This document shows, piece after piece, positions 1 to 8,605 of a DNA stretch of 64,000 nt. The DNA is taken from assembly GCA_040289115.1 (NCBI GenBank), contig PSKS01000002.1, forward strand, positions 1 through 64,000, read 5' to 3'. Below the pieces are notes generated by a model that made no database searches, had not been told where the DNA came from, and saw nothing but the letters and a program-made list of their open reading frames with translations. Made by a program: the position numbers and the translations under genes. Every line of letters starts with the position of its first letter. The first letter of the stretch is position 1. This DNA comes from JAUQQI01 sp040289115 (GTDB taxonomy: Bacteria > Chloroflexota > Dehalococcoidia > JAUQQI01).

Positions 1-166
1 CCGCCCCCCCAACCCCACAGGCCTGAACCTCCTGAGCTGCCTGGGCCCCCTTCTGCTCGGGACCGGCCTGACGTTGGGGTTCTTCGCCCTGGCCCTCGGC
101 TGGGTCTACTGGTACCGCCGGCGCCGGGAGGAACTGGACGGGGGCTACTACGAAGAGGAAGGCTGA
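1..166 (+). CDS. C-terminal fragment of a membrane protein (partial)
   Basis: An open frame enters from the left edge (frame 2) and stops at TGA 164-166. It encodes about 54 residues. A hydrophobic stretch spans roughly bases 26-112 and is followed by a basic then acidic cytosolic-type tail ending WYRRRREELDGGYYEEEG, so this reads as one final membrane helix with its tail inside the cell. The fragment is too short to assign a family. It ends 4 bp before the stop codon of the convergent cyclase gene. Confidence 0.55.
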   Translation, partial: RPPNPTGLNLLSCLGPLLLGTGLTLGFFALALGWVYWYRRRREELDGGYYEEEG

Positions 167-170
167 TGAG

Positions 171-2822
171 CTACGCCCAGCCCGAGCCTTCCCGTTGGGA
201 AGCCACCGCCACGCAGTCCCGACCCCGAGCCTTGGCCTGGTAGAGGGCCAGGTCGACGGCCGAGATCAAGACCTCAACGCTATCTCCGTCGTCGGGGGCG
301 GCCGCAACCCCTGCCGAGACCGTAACCGGGGCCAATAATTGTCCGTGGTGCTCCAGGGTCAGCTCCCGAATGCGCAGCCGGATCTGCTCGGCCCGCCGGT
401 AGGTGTCCTCTAGACCGGCGTCGGGCAGGACCAGGACGAACTCCTCACCCCCGTACCGGCAGGCGATGTCTTCGGCCCGGATGCTGTTTTGGAGCAGCCG
501 GCCCAGGGCCTGCAAAAGGGCGTCCCCGGCGGTGTGGCCATAGGTGTCGTTAAATTGCTTGAAATGGTCGATGTCCAGCATGATAACCCCGACTGAGCTG
601 TGGTGACGGATGGCCCGCCGGATCTCCCGCTCGAGGGACTCCTCCATATAGCGGCGGTTGAAAAGACCGGTTAGGGGATCCCGGATCGCCTGGTTGCGCA
701 GCATCTCCTGCATCTTCAAACCGGCGAGGCCGAGGGCGGCATACTGGGCCAGCTCGAAGGCCACCCGGCGTCGGTCCTCGTCCACGACCGGGTCGTCCAG
801 GCGGATGTGAAGGAGCCCTAAGGGCTCGCTCCGACCCACCAGGGGCACGCAGATATAGGCCCCGGCCGTCCCCGAACCCACGTGCTGGCAGGCCACCGCG
901 ACCCCCGACTGGTCCACCACGTGCAGCCGCCCCCGGCGCAAGGCCCAGCAGTCGTCGGGCGCAAAGACCAGCAAATCCTGGCTCGGCTGGCCGGTACCCC
1001 AGCCAGCTACGGCCTCGACCAGGTTCCGGGACGGGTTAACCATGTAAAGCTGGCCGTTCCCCGAGGGAAAAAGCCAGCGCCCAAAGTTGGCGATTACTTG
1101 GTAGGCTTCCTCAAGGGTTTGGCAGGACCGGAGCAGTTCCCCCATCTCGGCGAAGAAGCGGTACTCTTCGTTCCGCCGCTCCAGGAGCCGAATGGTGGCC
1201 TGCAACTGGGCGTTGGCCTGCCGGAGCTGTTCCTCTATAGCCACCCGGTCGGTGACGTCCCGGCCGTTAAGGACTATCCCGTTTATAGCCGGGTCGTTCA
1301 GCAGGTTAGTCACCAGCCAGTCGATAACCCGAGCCTGCCCATCCTTGCTTACAATCCGGAGCTGGATGCTGCGGCTCAAACTACTGCCTTCGGCCGCAGC
1401 GGCCCGAAAGAACTCAACGGCCTTGGGCCGGTCCTCCGGGTGAACGAACCGCGCCCCCAGCCTACCCACCAGCTCGGCAGGCTCGTAGCCCAGAACCCGA
1501 CTGACCGACGGGCCGGCATAGGTGACCACGCCCCGGCCGTCCGTAACGATGACCAGGTCCGACGCCCGTTCAATCAGGGCCTGGAACCGGAGCCCGCTCC
1601 GGCGCAGGTCCTCCTGGGCCCGATGAAGTTCGGTAATATCCCGGTAAAACCAGACCCGGGCATAGTAATTGCCCGCCTGGTCCCGAACCGGGGCGGTGTA
1701 AAACTGCACGACCCGGCCGTCCTTTAAAAACATGTGGCCCCGGTGGGTCTCCGCGGGCTCCTCGTAGATCCAGTCAAGCAGGGCCCTAATTTCGGCCTCA
1801 TTCTCCAGCTGCCCCAGGATGATGGGCAGGCCCTGCTCCCGGGACCGGGTTCGGATAACCTCCTCGGGCAATCGCCAAAGCTCCGCAAAGCGCCGGTTAA
1901 ATAGGAGCCACCTCCGGTCCGGCGACACCACCACGATTCCGTCCTCGGAGGCCTCCATCTGGGCCTCCAGGAGGGTTTGGTGAAACTGCAGGTCCGCCTC
2001 GGCCCGGCGCCGGGCCGTAACGTCCCGGTAAAACCAGACCTTTCCCAGGTGGGTGCCGTCCTCGGCCCAAACGGCCACCCCATATTTTTCAAAGATCCGC
2101 CCGTCCTTAAGCCGAAGCTCCTGCCGAACCTCCGCATCGGGGTGGGTGTAGGCGTAGTCTAAGGTGGCCAGAAAGCCCGCCGGGTCCTCAAGCTGGGCGG
2201 TGATTATAGGCAGGGCGTCGTCCCGGGCCCGGGTGGCGGCCACGTCGGGGGGCAAATTCCACAGGGACACGTACTGACGGTTGAGAAAAATCCACTCCCG
2301 CTGGGGCGAAACCACCACGATGCCGTAGTCTATCGCCTCCATCAAGGCATTGAGCAGGGCAACCCGGAAGCGAAGGTCGGCCGCCAGCCGCTCCCGCTGG
2401 TCAACTTCCGCCTCAAGACGGGCCAGGGCCTGGGTGAGGCTTGCGGTTCGCTCCTCAACCCGGTCGGCCAACTCCTCGTGGCTCAAGCGCAGCCTCGCCT
2501 CGGCCCGCTCCCGTCGGAACGCCAGGTAGCCCACCAGGCCAACCCCGGCAACAACCAGCCCCGCCCGGACCAGGGTCAAGGGCGGTGCTTCAATGCCGAA
2601 GGGCCTCACCAACAGGCCGATGGCCAGCGCGCTCAAGAGGCCGCCGCTTACGGCCGCCACCCAGCCTCCCAAATAGGCGGCCACAACGGCGATAAAGACA
2701 ACCAAGAGCCAGTCAAATGTCGAGAAATGGTCGGGGAAAAGCAGAACCAAAAGCAAGGTGAAGGGCAGGCAGGCCGCACCCACCGCCAGCCCGGCCAGGC
2801 GGAACCGAAGACCATCTCTCAT
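171..2822 (-). CDS. Membrane-anchored PAS-PAS-PAS-GAF-GGDEF diguanylate cyclase
   Basis: Predicted 883-residue sensor that makes c-di-GMP. The first ~105 residues hold about four hydrophobic segments, then a coiled-coil linker (about 105-150). PAS-like domains follow at about 155-275, 285-400 and 410-530, a GAF-like domain at about 555-710, and a GGDEF domain at about 715-875. The active-site loop is an intact GGEEF, and RAED lies five residues upstream of it at the inhibitory I-site (RxxD), so it should be an active, product-inhibited cyclase. PAS1 and PAS2 share several motifs in order (GIVVVSP, a RLKDGR/FLKDGR block, VWFYRD) and look like an internal duplication. No EAL or HD-GYP domain is present. 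There is no clear Shine-Dalgarno sequence before the ATG. Confidence 0.92.
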   Translation of the reverse strand: MRDGLRFRLAGLAVGAACLPFTLLLVLLFPDHFSTFDWLLVVFIAVVAAYLGGWVAAVSGGLLSALAIGLLVRPFGIEAPPLTLVRAGLVVAGVGLVGYLAFRRERAEARLRLSHEELADRVEERTASLTQALARLEAEVDQRERLAADLRFRVALLNALMEAIDYGIVVVSPQREWIFLNRQYVSLWNLPPDVAATRARDDALPIITAQLEDPAGFLATLDYAYTHPDAEVRQELRLKDGRIFEKYGVAVWAEDGTHLGKVWFYRDVTARRRAEADLQFHQTLLEAQMEASEDGIVVVSPDRRWLLFNRRFAELWRLPEEVIRTRSREQGLPIILGQLENEAEIRALLDWIYEEPAETHRGHMFLKDGRVVQFYTAPVRDQAGNYYARVWFYRDITELHRAQEDLRRSGLRFQALIERASDLVIVTDGRGVVTYAGPSVSRVLGYEPAELVGRLGARFVHPEDRPKAVEFFRAAAAEGSSLSRSIQLRIVSKDGQARVIDWLVTNLLNDPAINGIVLNGRDVTDRVAIEEQLRQANAQLQATIRLLERRNEEYRFFAEMGELLRSCQTLEEAYQVIANFGRWLFPSGNGQLYMVNPSRNLVEAVAGWGTGQPSQDLLVFAPDDCWALRRGRLHVVDQSGVAVACQHVGSGTAGAYICVPLVGRSEPLGLLHIRLDDPVVDEDRRRVAFELAQYAALGLAGLKMQEMLRNQAIRDPLTGLFNRRYMEESLEREIRRAIRHHSSVGVIMLDIDHFKQFNDTYGHTAGDALLQALGRLLQNSIRAEDIACRYGGEEFVLVLPDAGLEDTYRRAEQIRLRIRELTLEHHGQLLAPVTVSAGVAAAPDDGDSVEVLISAVDLALYQAKARGRDCVAVASQREGSGWA

Positions 2823-2828
2823 GGTGAT

Positions 2829-2840
2829 AAGAATATTCTT
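2829..2840. promoter_or_regulatory. Perfect 12-bp palindrome at the cyclase transcription start
   Basis: AAGAATATTCTT reads the same on both strands. It lies between the predicted -10 box (2845-2850, minus strand) and the cyclase start codon, where a bound regulator would block transcription start. The operator role is inferred from position and symmetry only. Confidence 0.4.
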
Positions 2841-2844
2841 AATA

Positions 2845-2874
2845 ATTATAACACCTTAATAAACGGCCTGCCAG
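2845..2874 (-). promoter_or_regulatory. Promoter of the diguanylate cyclase gene
   Basis: On the minus strand, CTGGCA (2874-2869) is followed after 18 bp by TATAAT (2850-2845). The predicted start of transcription is near 2838, giving a leader of only about 16 nt without a Shine-Dalgarno sequence. Confidence 0.55.
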
Positions 2875-2904
2875 TTAGCTGCTCGGCCTGATGGTTCCCA
2901 AAGC

Positions 2905-2933
2905 TTGAGATTAGCCCGCCGCTAAGGTATACT
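2905..2933 (+). promoter_or_regulatory. Promoter of the threonine operon
   Basis: TTGAGA (2905-2910) and TATACT (2928-2933) are separated by exactly 17 bp. This is a strong housekeeping-sigma match about 34 bp upstream of the hom start codon. No leader-peptide attenuator is visible between the promoter and hom. Confidence 0.7.
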
Positions 2934-2966
2934 GCCTTAGCAGCCCCGATATGGACAGGATAGCTT

Positions 2967-4262
2967 ATGGTCAAAGACACCATCCGGATCGGCCTGCTCG
3001 GCCTCGGCACGGTCGGCAGCGGGGTCGCCCGCATCTTGCCCCAGAAGGCGGACAGCCTGGCTGCGACCATTGGCGCCCGGCTCAAAATCGAACGGATCCT
3101 GGTGCGGGATCCCCGTAAGCCCCGGCCCATCGAGGTTCCCTCGGAGCTGCTGACCACCGACCCGGCCGACGTGCTGGACGACCCGAGCGTCGACATCGTG
3201 GTCGAGGTGGTCGGGGGCGAGCAGCCAGCTCTGGATTTTTTGCGGCGGGCCATTGAGAACGGCAAGCACGTCGTCACCGCCAACAAAGTGGTTATGGCCC
3301 GCCACGGCGCCGAGCTTATGGCCCTGGCCCGGCAGAAGGGGGTCGATGTGCTTTATGAGGCGAGTGTGGGCGGGGGGCTGCCCATCGTCGCCGTCCTGAA
3401 ACACGACCTGGCGGCGAACGAGATCCGCTGGGTCAAGGCGATTATAAACGGCACCACCAATTATATCATCACCCGGATGGATCGGGACGGGGTCGAGTAC
3501 GTCCAGGCCCTGGCCGAGGCCCAGCAGCTCGGCTACGCCGAACCCGACCCCGCCGACGACGTCGAGGGCCGGGACGCGGCCTTCAAGCTGGCCATCCTGG
3601 CCAGCCTCGCCTTCCGCAGCCGCATCCCCCCTGAGGCCGTCTACCACGAGGGGATAACCCGCCTCACCGTCCGGGACTTCCGGTACGCCCGGGAGCTCGG
3701 CTACACCATAAAGCTTTTGGCCATCGCCAAATGCACCAACGGCATCGCCGAGGCCCGGGTTCACCCCTGCCTGGTGCCCCTCCACCGGATGCTGGCCCAG
3801 GTGCACGGCGTCTTCAATGCCGTCGAGGTCGAGGGCGACCTGGTCGGCCGGGTGCTCTTCTACGGCCAGGGGGCCGGCACCCTGCCCACCAGCTCGGCCA
3901 TCGTCGCCGATGTCCTGGAGTTGGCCCGGGACATCGCCCGGGGGGTTCCCCGGGAGTGCCCTGAGCTCGGGCTTAACCACCTGGAAATCCGGCCCATTCA
4001 CGAGATCCAGAGCCGCTATTACATCCGGATGGAGGTGGCCGACCGGCCGGGAGTTCTCGCCCAGATCGCCGGCGTCTTCGGCCAGCACTATATAAGCATA
4101 GCCTCCGTCATCCAGAAGGAGGCCCACGAAGAGGCCCTCACCGCCGAGCTGGTAATCATGACCCATCGGGCTAACGAGGCCGCCGTTCAGGCGGCCCTGC
4201 GGGAGATCGCCCGACTGCCCGTAGTCCGGGAAGTGGGCAACTACATCCGGGTCGACGACTAG
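2967..4262 (+). CDS. hom: Homoserine dehydrogenase
   Basis: Converts aspartate semialdehyde to homoserine with NAD(P)H, at the branch to threonine and methionine. The 431-residue protein has the Rossmann loop GLGTVGSG at residues 12-19, the conserved NGTTNYI region near 160, and the catalytic segment DVEGRDAAFK near 197-206. A C-terminal ACT domain begins near residue 350 (YYIRMEVADRPGVLAQIAG) and probably gives feedback control by threonine. It is the first gene of a four-gene operon, and the stop codon is 2 bp before the next ATG. Confidence 0.97.
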   Translation: MVKDTIRIGLLGLGTVGSGVARILPQKADSLAATIGARLKIERILVRDPRKPRPIEVPSELLTTDPADVLDDPSVDIVVEVVGGEQPALDFLRRAIENGKHVVTANKVVMARHGAELMALARQKGVDVLYEASVGGGLPIVAVLKHDLAANEIRWVKAIINGTTNYIITRMDRDGVEYVQALAEAQQLGYAEPDPADDVEGRDAAFKLAILASLAFRSRIPPEAVYHEGITRLTVRDFRYARELGYTIKLLAIAKCTNGIAEARVHPCLVPLHRMLAQVHGVFNAVEVEGDLVGRVLFYGQGAGTLPTSSAIVADVLELARDIARGVPRECPELGLNHLEIRPIHEIQSRYYIRMEVADRPGVLAQIAGVFGQHYISIASVIQKEAHEEALTAELVIMTHRANEAAVQAALREIARLPVVREVGNYIRVDD

Positions 4263-4264
4263 CC

Positions 4265-5290
4265 ATGGCCACCGGACCCACCCAACCCCACAGCAATGTG
4301 GACCGTTTCCTCCTGGACCAGCAGGAGCTCCGGGCCCAGTTCGGGGTTTTCCGCCGCCAGGTGGAGCAGCTTGTAAGCCTAACCCAGACCCATCAGCGGC
4401 AGCTTTCCGACCTGACCGTTGGGCTGGCCGCGGTCCGCCAGCAGGCGGAGCAGGCAGTCCAGCTTGAGGGCACCGTTCGGATCCTGCAGGAGCTGGCCGA
4501 CCAGCTCCGGACGGCCCAGGCGGACCTGGCCGCCCGGTTGGAGCGGCTGGAGCGGCTTCATGGGACCGAGACCGACCAGCTCCGACAGGGGCTATCCGCC
4601 CTCCAGCGCCGCCTCGACGAGTTGGGTGCGGCCGCCGACCTTGCCCGCAGCCGACTGGATGCCCTGGCCGAGGCCCACCGCAAGCAGCAAGAAGCGGTGG
4701 CGACGATAACTAAGAACGTGGAAAACTGGGCCGAAGAGGTCGGCCGAATCCAGGGCCAGCTTCGGACGCTGCCGGGCCTCATCCACAACTTGGAGCGGGA
4801 TCTGGCCGGCCTCCGGCCCCAGGTGGCGGACCTTGCGGCCGAGCACTCAACCACCGCCAACCGGCTCAAGGCCATGGCAGAGGACCTGGGCCGGCTCAAC
4901 GACGCGGTGGACGGCCTGCGCCAGGATTGGGCCTTGTTCGATGATGCCCGCCAGACCCTCCGGGACCTCCGAACCAGCTTCGACGTTCTGGAGCGATGGA
5001 CTAGGGGTCAGGAAGAGGCCCTGCGGGGGCTCACCGAACGGATTGACCGGGTGGAGCTGGGCCAGCGGGACCTAGCCCACCACCTGCGCAACCTGGAGGC
5101 CGAACTGAGCCGGGCCCGCACTCAGCTGGAGCAGGCCCTGGAGCTGAACGGCCGCCTTATCATCTCAACCCTCGGCCTCCTTGAAAACCTGGTTAACCTT
5201 CGCCTTCAGAGTCTTCAAGGGGAGCTTCGTCAGATCCGTGAGTTCACCATCCGGGCCAAAGAGACCCGGCCGGCCGATGAGCCGCCCTAG
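4265..5290 (+). CDS. Long coiled-coil protein of unknown function inside the thr operon
   Basis: This 341-residue protein is almost entirely Gln/Leu/Glu/Arg/Ala-rich heptad repeat, from about residue 15 to 325. It has no signal peptide, no membrane span and no enzymatic motif, so it is probably a soluble rod. It starts 2 bp after hom and overlaps the thrC start by 14 bp, so it is part of the operon and probably translationally coupled. I do not recognise a family. A scaffold or structural role is possible but inferred only from the coiled coil. Its place between biosynthetic genes is unusual. Confidence 0.8.
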   Translation: MATGPTQPHSNVDRFLLDQQELRAQFGVFRRQVEQLVSLTQTHQRQLSDLTVGLAAVRQQAEQAVQLEGTVRILQELADQLRTAQADLAARLERLERLHGTETDQLRQGLSALQRRLDELGAAADLARSRLDALAEAHRKQQEAVATITKNVENWAEEVGRIQGQLRTLPGLIHNLERDLAGLRPQVADLAAEHSTTANRLKAMAEDLGRLNDAVDGLRQDWALFDDARQTLRDLRTSFDVLERWTRGQEEALRGLTERIDRVELGQRDLAHHLRNLEAELSRARTQLEQALELNGRLIISTLGLLENLVNLRLQSLQGELRQIREFTIRAKETRPADEPP

Positions 5291-6347
5291 CCTGCTCCGT
5301 CATTACCGGGAATTTCTGCCCGTCGGGCCCAAAACCCCGGAGCTGACCCTGGGGGAGGGTTTTACCCCCCTGGTTCGCTCCCGCCACCTGGGCCCGCGGC
5401 TCGGCCTCCAAAACCTCTACTTCAAGTTCGAGGGTGCCAACCCCACCGGTTCGTTTAAAGACCGGGGGATGGTCGTGGCCGTGGCCAAGGCCCTGGAAGA
5501 AGGGGCCCGGGGGGTGGTGTGCGCTTCGACGGGGAACACCAGCGCTTCGGCCGCCGCCTACGCTGCCTACGCCGGCTTGCCGGCGGTGGTCCTGGTGCCG
5601 GCGGGGGGAGTGGCGGCGGGGAAGCTTTTGCAGGCGGTAGCCTATGGGGCCCAGGTCTTCGAGGTCCGGGCAACCTTTGACCGGGCCCTGGAGGCGGCCG
5701 TCAGGCTGGCCACCGACGCCGGCCTGCGGCTGGTGAACTCTTTGAACCCCCACCGGCTGGCCGGTCAGAAGACGGCCGCCTTCGAGGTCGTCGACGAGCT
5801 GGGTGATGCCCCCGATTATCTTTTCCTGCCGGTGGGCAACGCCGGCAATATCAGCGCCTACTGGCTCGGCTTTAAAGAATACCTGGCCGCCGGGCGGAGC
5901 ACGAAGCTTCCCCGGCTGGCCGGCTTTCAGGCGGCCGGGGCTGCCCCCATCGTCCGGGGCCACCCGGTCCCCAACCCCGAGACGGTGGCCAGCGCCATCC
6001 AGATCGGCCACCCGGCCAACTGGGCGGCGGCCCTCCAGGCCCGGGATGAGTCCGGCGGCATCATCGAAGCCGTAACCGACGATGAGATCCTGGCCGCCCG
6101 CCGTCTGCTGGCCGAGCTGGAGGGGCTCTTCGTGGAGCCGGCCTCGGCCGCCGGCGTCGCCGGCCTGGTTCGCTTCCGCCGGCTGATAGCCGACCCGGCC
6201 GCCGCGGTGGTCTGCGTCCTGACGGGCAGCGGCCTCAAGGACCCGGCCCCCGGTTTCGACCTCGAAAGCCGGGTCCGGCAGGTGGAGGAGCTGGGCGAGA
6301 TTCTTAAAGCCCTGGACCTGGAGGTCTTACCACGGAGCTCCGGCTGA
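5277..6347 (+). CDS. thrC: Threonine synthase
   Basis: PLP enzyme that converts O-phosphohomoserine to threonine. The 356-residue form starts at ATG 5277, inside the end of the coiled-coil gene; a longer upstream reading adds 32 residues that do not resemble the family. The PLP lysine lies in NPTGSFKDRG near residue 60, the substrate loop is STGNTSASAAAYAA, and the phosphate-binding C-terminal motif is TGSGLKD near residue 317. Its TGA overlaps the proposed CTG start of thrB by three bases within a CTGA. It belongs to the shorter, bacterial-type class of threonine synthases. Confidence 0.96.
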   Translation: MSRPSLLRHYREFLPVGPKTPELTLGEGFTPLVRSRHLGPRLGLQNLYFKFEGANPTGSFKDRGMVVAVAKALEEGARGVVCASTGNTSASAAAYAAYAGLPAVVLVPAGGVAAGKLLQAVAYGAQVFEVRATFDRALEAAVRLATDAGLRLVNSLNPHRLAGQKTAAFEVVDELGDAPDYLFLPVGNAGNISAYWLGFKEYLAAGRSTKLPRLAGFQAAGAAPIVRGHPVPNPETVASAIQIGHPANWAAALQARDESGGIIEAVTDDEILAARRLLAELEGLFVEPASAAGVAGLVRFRRLIADPAAAVVCVLTGSGLKDPAPGFDLESRVRQVEELGEILKALDLEVLPRSSG

Positions 6348-7258
6348 CCGTCCCGGCCACCTCGGCCAACTTGGGGTCCGGCTTTGACTGCCTGGCCCTC
6401 GCCCTAGATATTCCCCTGGAAGTCCGGGCCAAGCCGGCCCCAAAGTTTAAAATTACCCTTCAGGGGGAGGGCGCCGCCGAGCTCCCCACCGACGAAGGGA
6501 ACCTGGTCGTCCGGGCTTATCGGCAAGCCCTCGAACGGCTCCAGGCCGGCTGGGTCCCCCTCGACCTTCGGGTTAAAAACCACATCCCCTTAAAACGGGG
6601 GCTGGGCAGCAGCGCGGCCGCCACCGTGGCCGGGGTCGGCCTGGCCTACGCCGTGGCCGGTCGTCCCTTTCAGGCCCTGGAGCTGCTGCGGCTGGCGGCC
6701 GAAATCGAAGGCCACCCAGACAACGCCGCGGCCGCCGTCCTGGGCGGCATCGTCCTGGCCTTCGAGGCCGACTCCTGCCCCCAGGCCGTCGGCCTGCGAG
6801 TCCCCCGAAACCTGGGGGTGGTCCTTTTCGTCCCAGACCGGGAGGTTCCCACCGAGGCCGCCCGACGGCTCCTGCCCGAAGCGGTGCCCCTGGCCGACGC
6901 CGTTTTTAACCTGAGCCGGTCGGCCCTCTGGGTCGTGGCCATCTTGGGCAACCGCCTGGAGCTTCTCCGGGCGGCCACCGAGGACCGGCTGCACCAGCCG
7001 GCCCGCCGGAGCCTCATCCCGGAGCTGGAGCCCCTCACCCGGGCCGCCCTGGAAGCCGGGGCCCTAGGGGCCTGCCTTTCCGGGGCCGGACCCAGCGTCA
7101 TCGCCTTCGTCGACATCCGGACCGACGTCCCAGACCGGGTGGCCCAGGCCTGGGCCGAGGCCGCCGGCCGGTTGAAATTCCCCGGCCGGGTCCTGCGGCC
7201 AGCCATCCGCCGCCAGGGAATTACCCTACATTATGTCAGCGATGGCCGGGGCCGATGA
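6344..7258 (+). CDS. thrB: Homoserine kinase with a probable CTG start codon
   Basis: GHMP-family kinase that phosphorylates homoserine for ThrC. Motifs seen: N-terminal VPATSANLGSGFD, the ATP loop GLGSSAAA near residue 87, and C-terminal SGAGPSV. The only ATG/GTG/TTG codon near the front is TTG 6371, which would cut through the conserved SANLGSGFD motif. The in-frame stop at 6305-6307 leaves no ATG, GTG or TTG upstream of it. CTG at 6344 overlaps the thrC TGA as CTGA, has GGAG six bases upstream, and gives a family-like N-terminus (TVPATSANLGSG), so I place the start there (304 residues). The 3' end overlaps the convergent enolase gene by 23 bp. Confidence 0.93.
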   Translation: MTVPATSANLGSGFDCLALALDIPLEVRAKPAPKFKITLQGEGAAELPTDEGNLVVRAYRQALERLQAGWVPLDLRVKNHIPLKRGLGSSAAATVAGVGLAYAVAGRPFQALELLRLAAEIEGHPDNAAAAVLGGIVLAFEADSCPQAVGLRVPRNLGVVLFVPDREVPTEAARRLLPEAVPLADAVFNLSRSALWVVAILGNRLELLRAATEDRLHQPARRSLIPELEPLTRAALEAGALGACLSGAGPSVIAFVDIRTDVPDRVAQAWAEAAGRLKFPGRVLRPAIRRQGITLHYVSDGRGR

Positions 7259-8534
7259 GCTCCCGGCCGGCAAAGCGGGCTCCCTTGCCCAGCTCCAACT
7301 CGATGGCCAGTAGCCGATTGTATTTCGCCACCCGCTCCGAGCGGGCCGGAGCCCCGGCCTTGATCTGCCCGGCATTAACGGCCACAGCCAGGTCGGCGAT
7401 GAAGGTGTCCTCGGTCTCCCCCGACCGGTGAGAAATGATGGGCCGCCAGCCGGCCTGTACCGTCAAGTTTACCGCCGCCAGGGTCTCGCTGACGGTGCCC
7501 ACCTGGTTCGGCTTGATTAGGACGGCGTTGGCCGCCCGCCGGCTGATGCCCTCCCGGATCCGGTCGGGATTGGTCACGAACAGGTCGTCCCCCACCAGTT
7601 GGACCCGGTCGCCCAGGGCGGCCGTCAGGGCCTGCCACCCCGCCCAGTCGTCCTCGGCCAGGCCATCTTCGACGGAGATTATCGGGTAGGCCTCGACCCA
7701 ACGCCGGTAGAGCTCGATAAGCTCCTCGGCCGAGAGGGTCTTCTTCTCCTTGGGCAGGTGGTAGCGGCCGTCCGCGAACCACTCGCTGGCAGCCGCATCC
7801 AGGGCAAGCCAGACCTGCTCCCCGGGCCGGTAGCCGGCGGCCGTTATCGCCTCCACCAGCAGGTCGAGGGCCTCCACGTTGGACCGGAGGTCGGGGACAA
7901 AGCCCCCCTCGTCCCCCAGCCCCACGGAGCCGCCCCGGTCCTTAATGATCCGGCCCAGGGCGTGGTAAATCTCGACCCCCCAGCGGAGGGCCTCGGCAAA
8001 GCTGGGGGCCCCGGCGGGAACAACCATAAACTCCTGGATATCCGTCGACTGCCAGTCGGCGTGGCGGCCGCCGTTGAGGATGTTCATCAGGGGCACGGGC
8101 AGGACGGCGGCCCCGACGCCCCCGAGGTAGCGGTAAAGGGGCATGCCCAAAGAGGCAGCGGCCGCCCGGGCCACCGCCATGGAGGCCCCAAGGATGGCGT
8201 TGGCCCCCAAGAGACTCTTGCTGGGGGTGCCGTCCAGGGCGATGAGCTCGGCGTCGACCTCTGCCTGGCGGAAAGGCGACCGGCCTACCAGGACCCGGGC
8301 GACCACCTTGTTGACGTTTTCCACCGCCCGGAGGACCCCTAAGCCCCGGTAGCGCTGTTTATCCCCGTCCCGGAGCTCCAGGGCCTCGTGGCGGCCGGTG
8401 GATGCCCCCGACGGCACCGCGGCAACGCCCACGGCCCCGTCCTCCAGCCTGACCGTCACCTCCAGGGTCGGGTTTCCCCGGGAGTCCAGGATCTCTCGGG
8501 CCACAACTTCGGCAATAGTAGGATATCCGTCCAC
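7236..8534 (-). CDS. eno: Enolase
   Basis: Interconverts 2-phosphoglycerate and phosphoenolpyruvate in glycolysis. Family landmarks: PSGASTGRHEALELRDGD near the N-terminus, metal ligands in SVEDGLAEDDW and LVGDDLFVTN, the catalytic lysine in LIKPNQVGTVSET, and SHRSGETED. I choose GTG 8534 (432 residues) because AAGGAGG at 8544-8550 sits nine bases upstream. A TTG at 8543 is directly against that ribosome binding site and is unlikely to be used. Confidence 0.97.
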   Translation of the reverse strand: MDGYPTIAEVVAREILDSRGNPTLEVTVRLEDGAVGVAAVPSGASTGRHEALELRDGDKQRYRGLGVLRAVENVNKVVARVLVGRSPFRQAEVDAELIALDGTPSKSLLGANAILGASMAVARAAAASLGMPLYRYLGGVGAAVLPVPLMNILNGGRHADWQSTDIQEFMVVPAGAPSFAEALRWGVEIYHALGRIIKDRGGSVGLGDEGGFVPDLRSNVEALDLLVEAITAAGYRPGEQVWLALDAAASEWFADGRYHLPKEKKTLSAEELIELYRRWVEAYPIISVEDGLAEDDWAGWQALTAALGDRVQLVGDDLFVTNPDRIREGISRRAANAVLIKPNQVGTVSETLAAVNLTVQAGWRPIISHRSGETEDTFIADLAVAVNAGQIKAGAPARSERVAKYNRLLAIELELGKGARFAGRELIGPGHR

Positions 8535-8548
8535 GGGCCTCAACCTCC

Positions 8549-8577
8549 TTAACTGTCGTCAGCCTTGATATTAAACT
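8549..8577 (+). promoter_or_regulatory. Candidate promoter for the LOG-like gene
   Basis: TTAACT (8549-8554) and TAAACT (8572-8577) lie 17 bp apart, 28 bp upstream of the ATG at 8606. Each box matches consensus at 4 of 6 positions. It overlaps the 5' leader of the divergent enolase gene. Confidence 0.4.
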
Positions 8578-8605
8578 AGCAGAATCCCCAATGGGAGGCT
8601 TTCCG

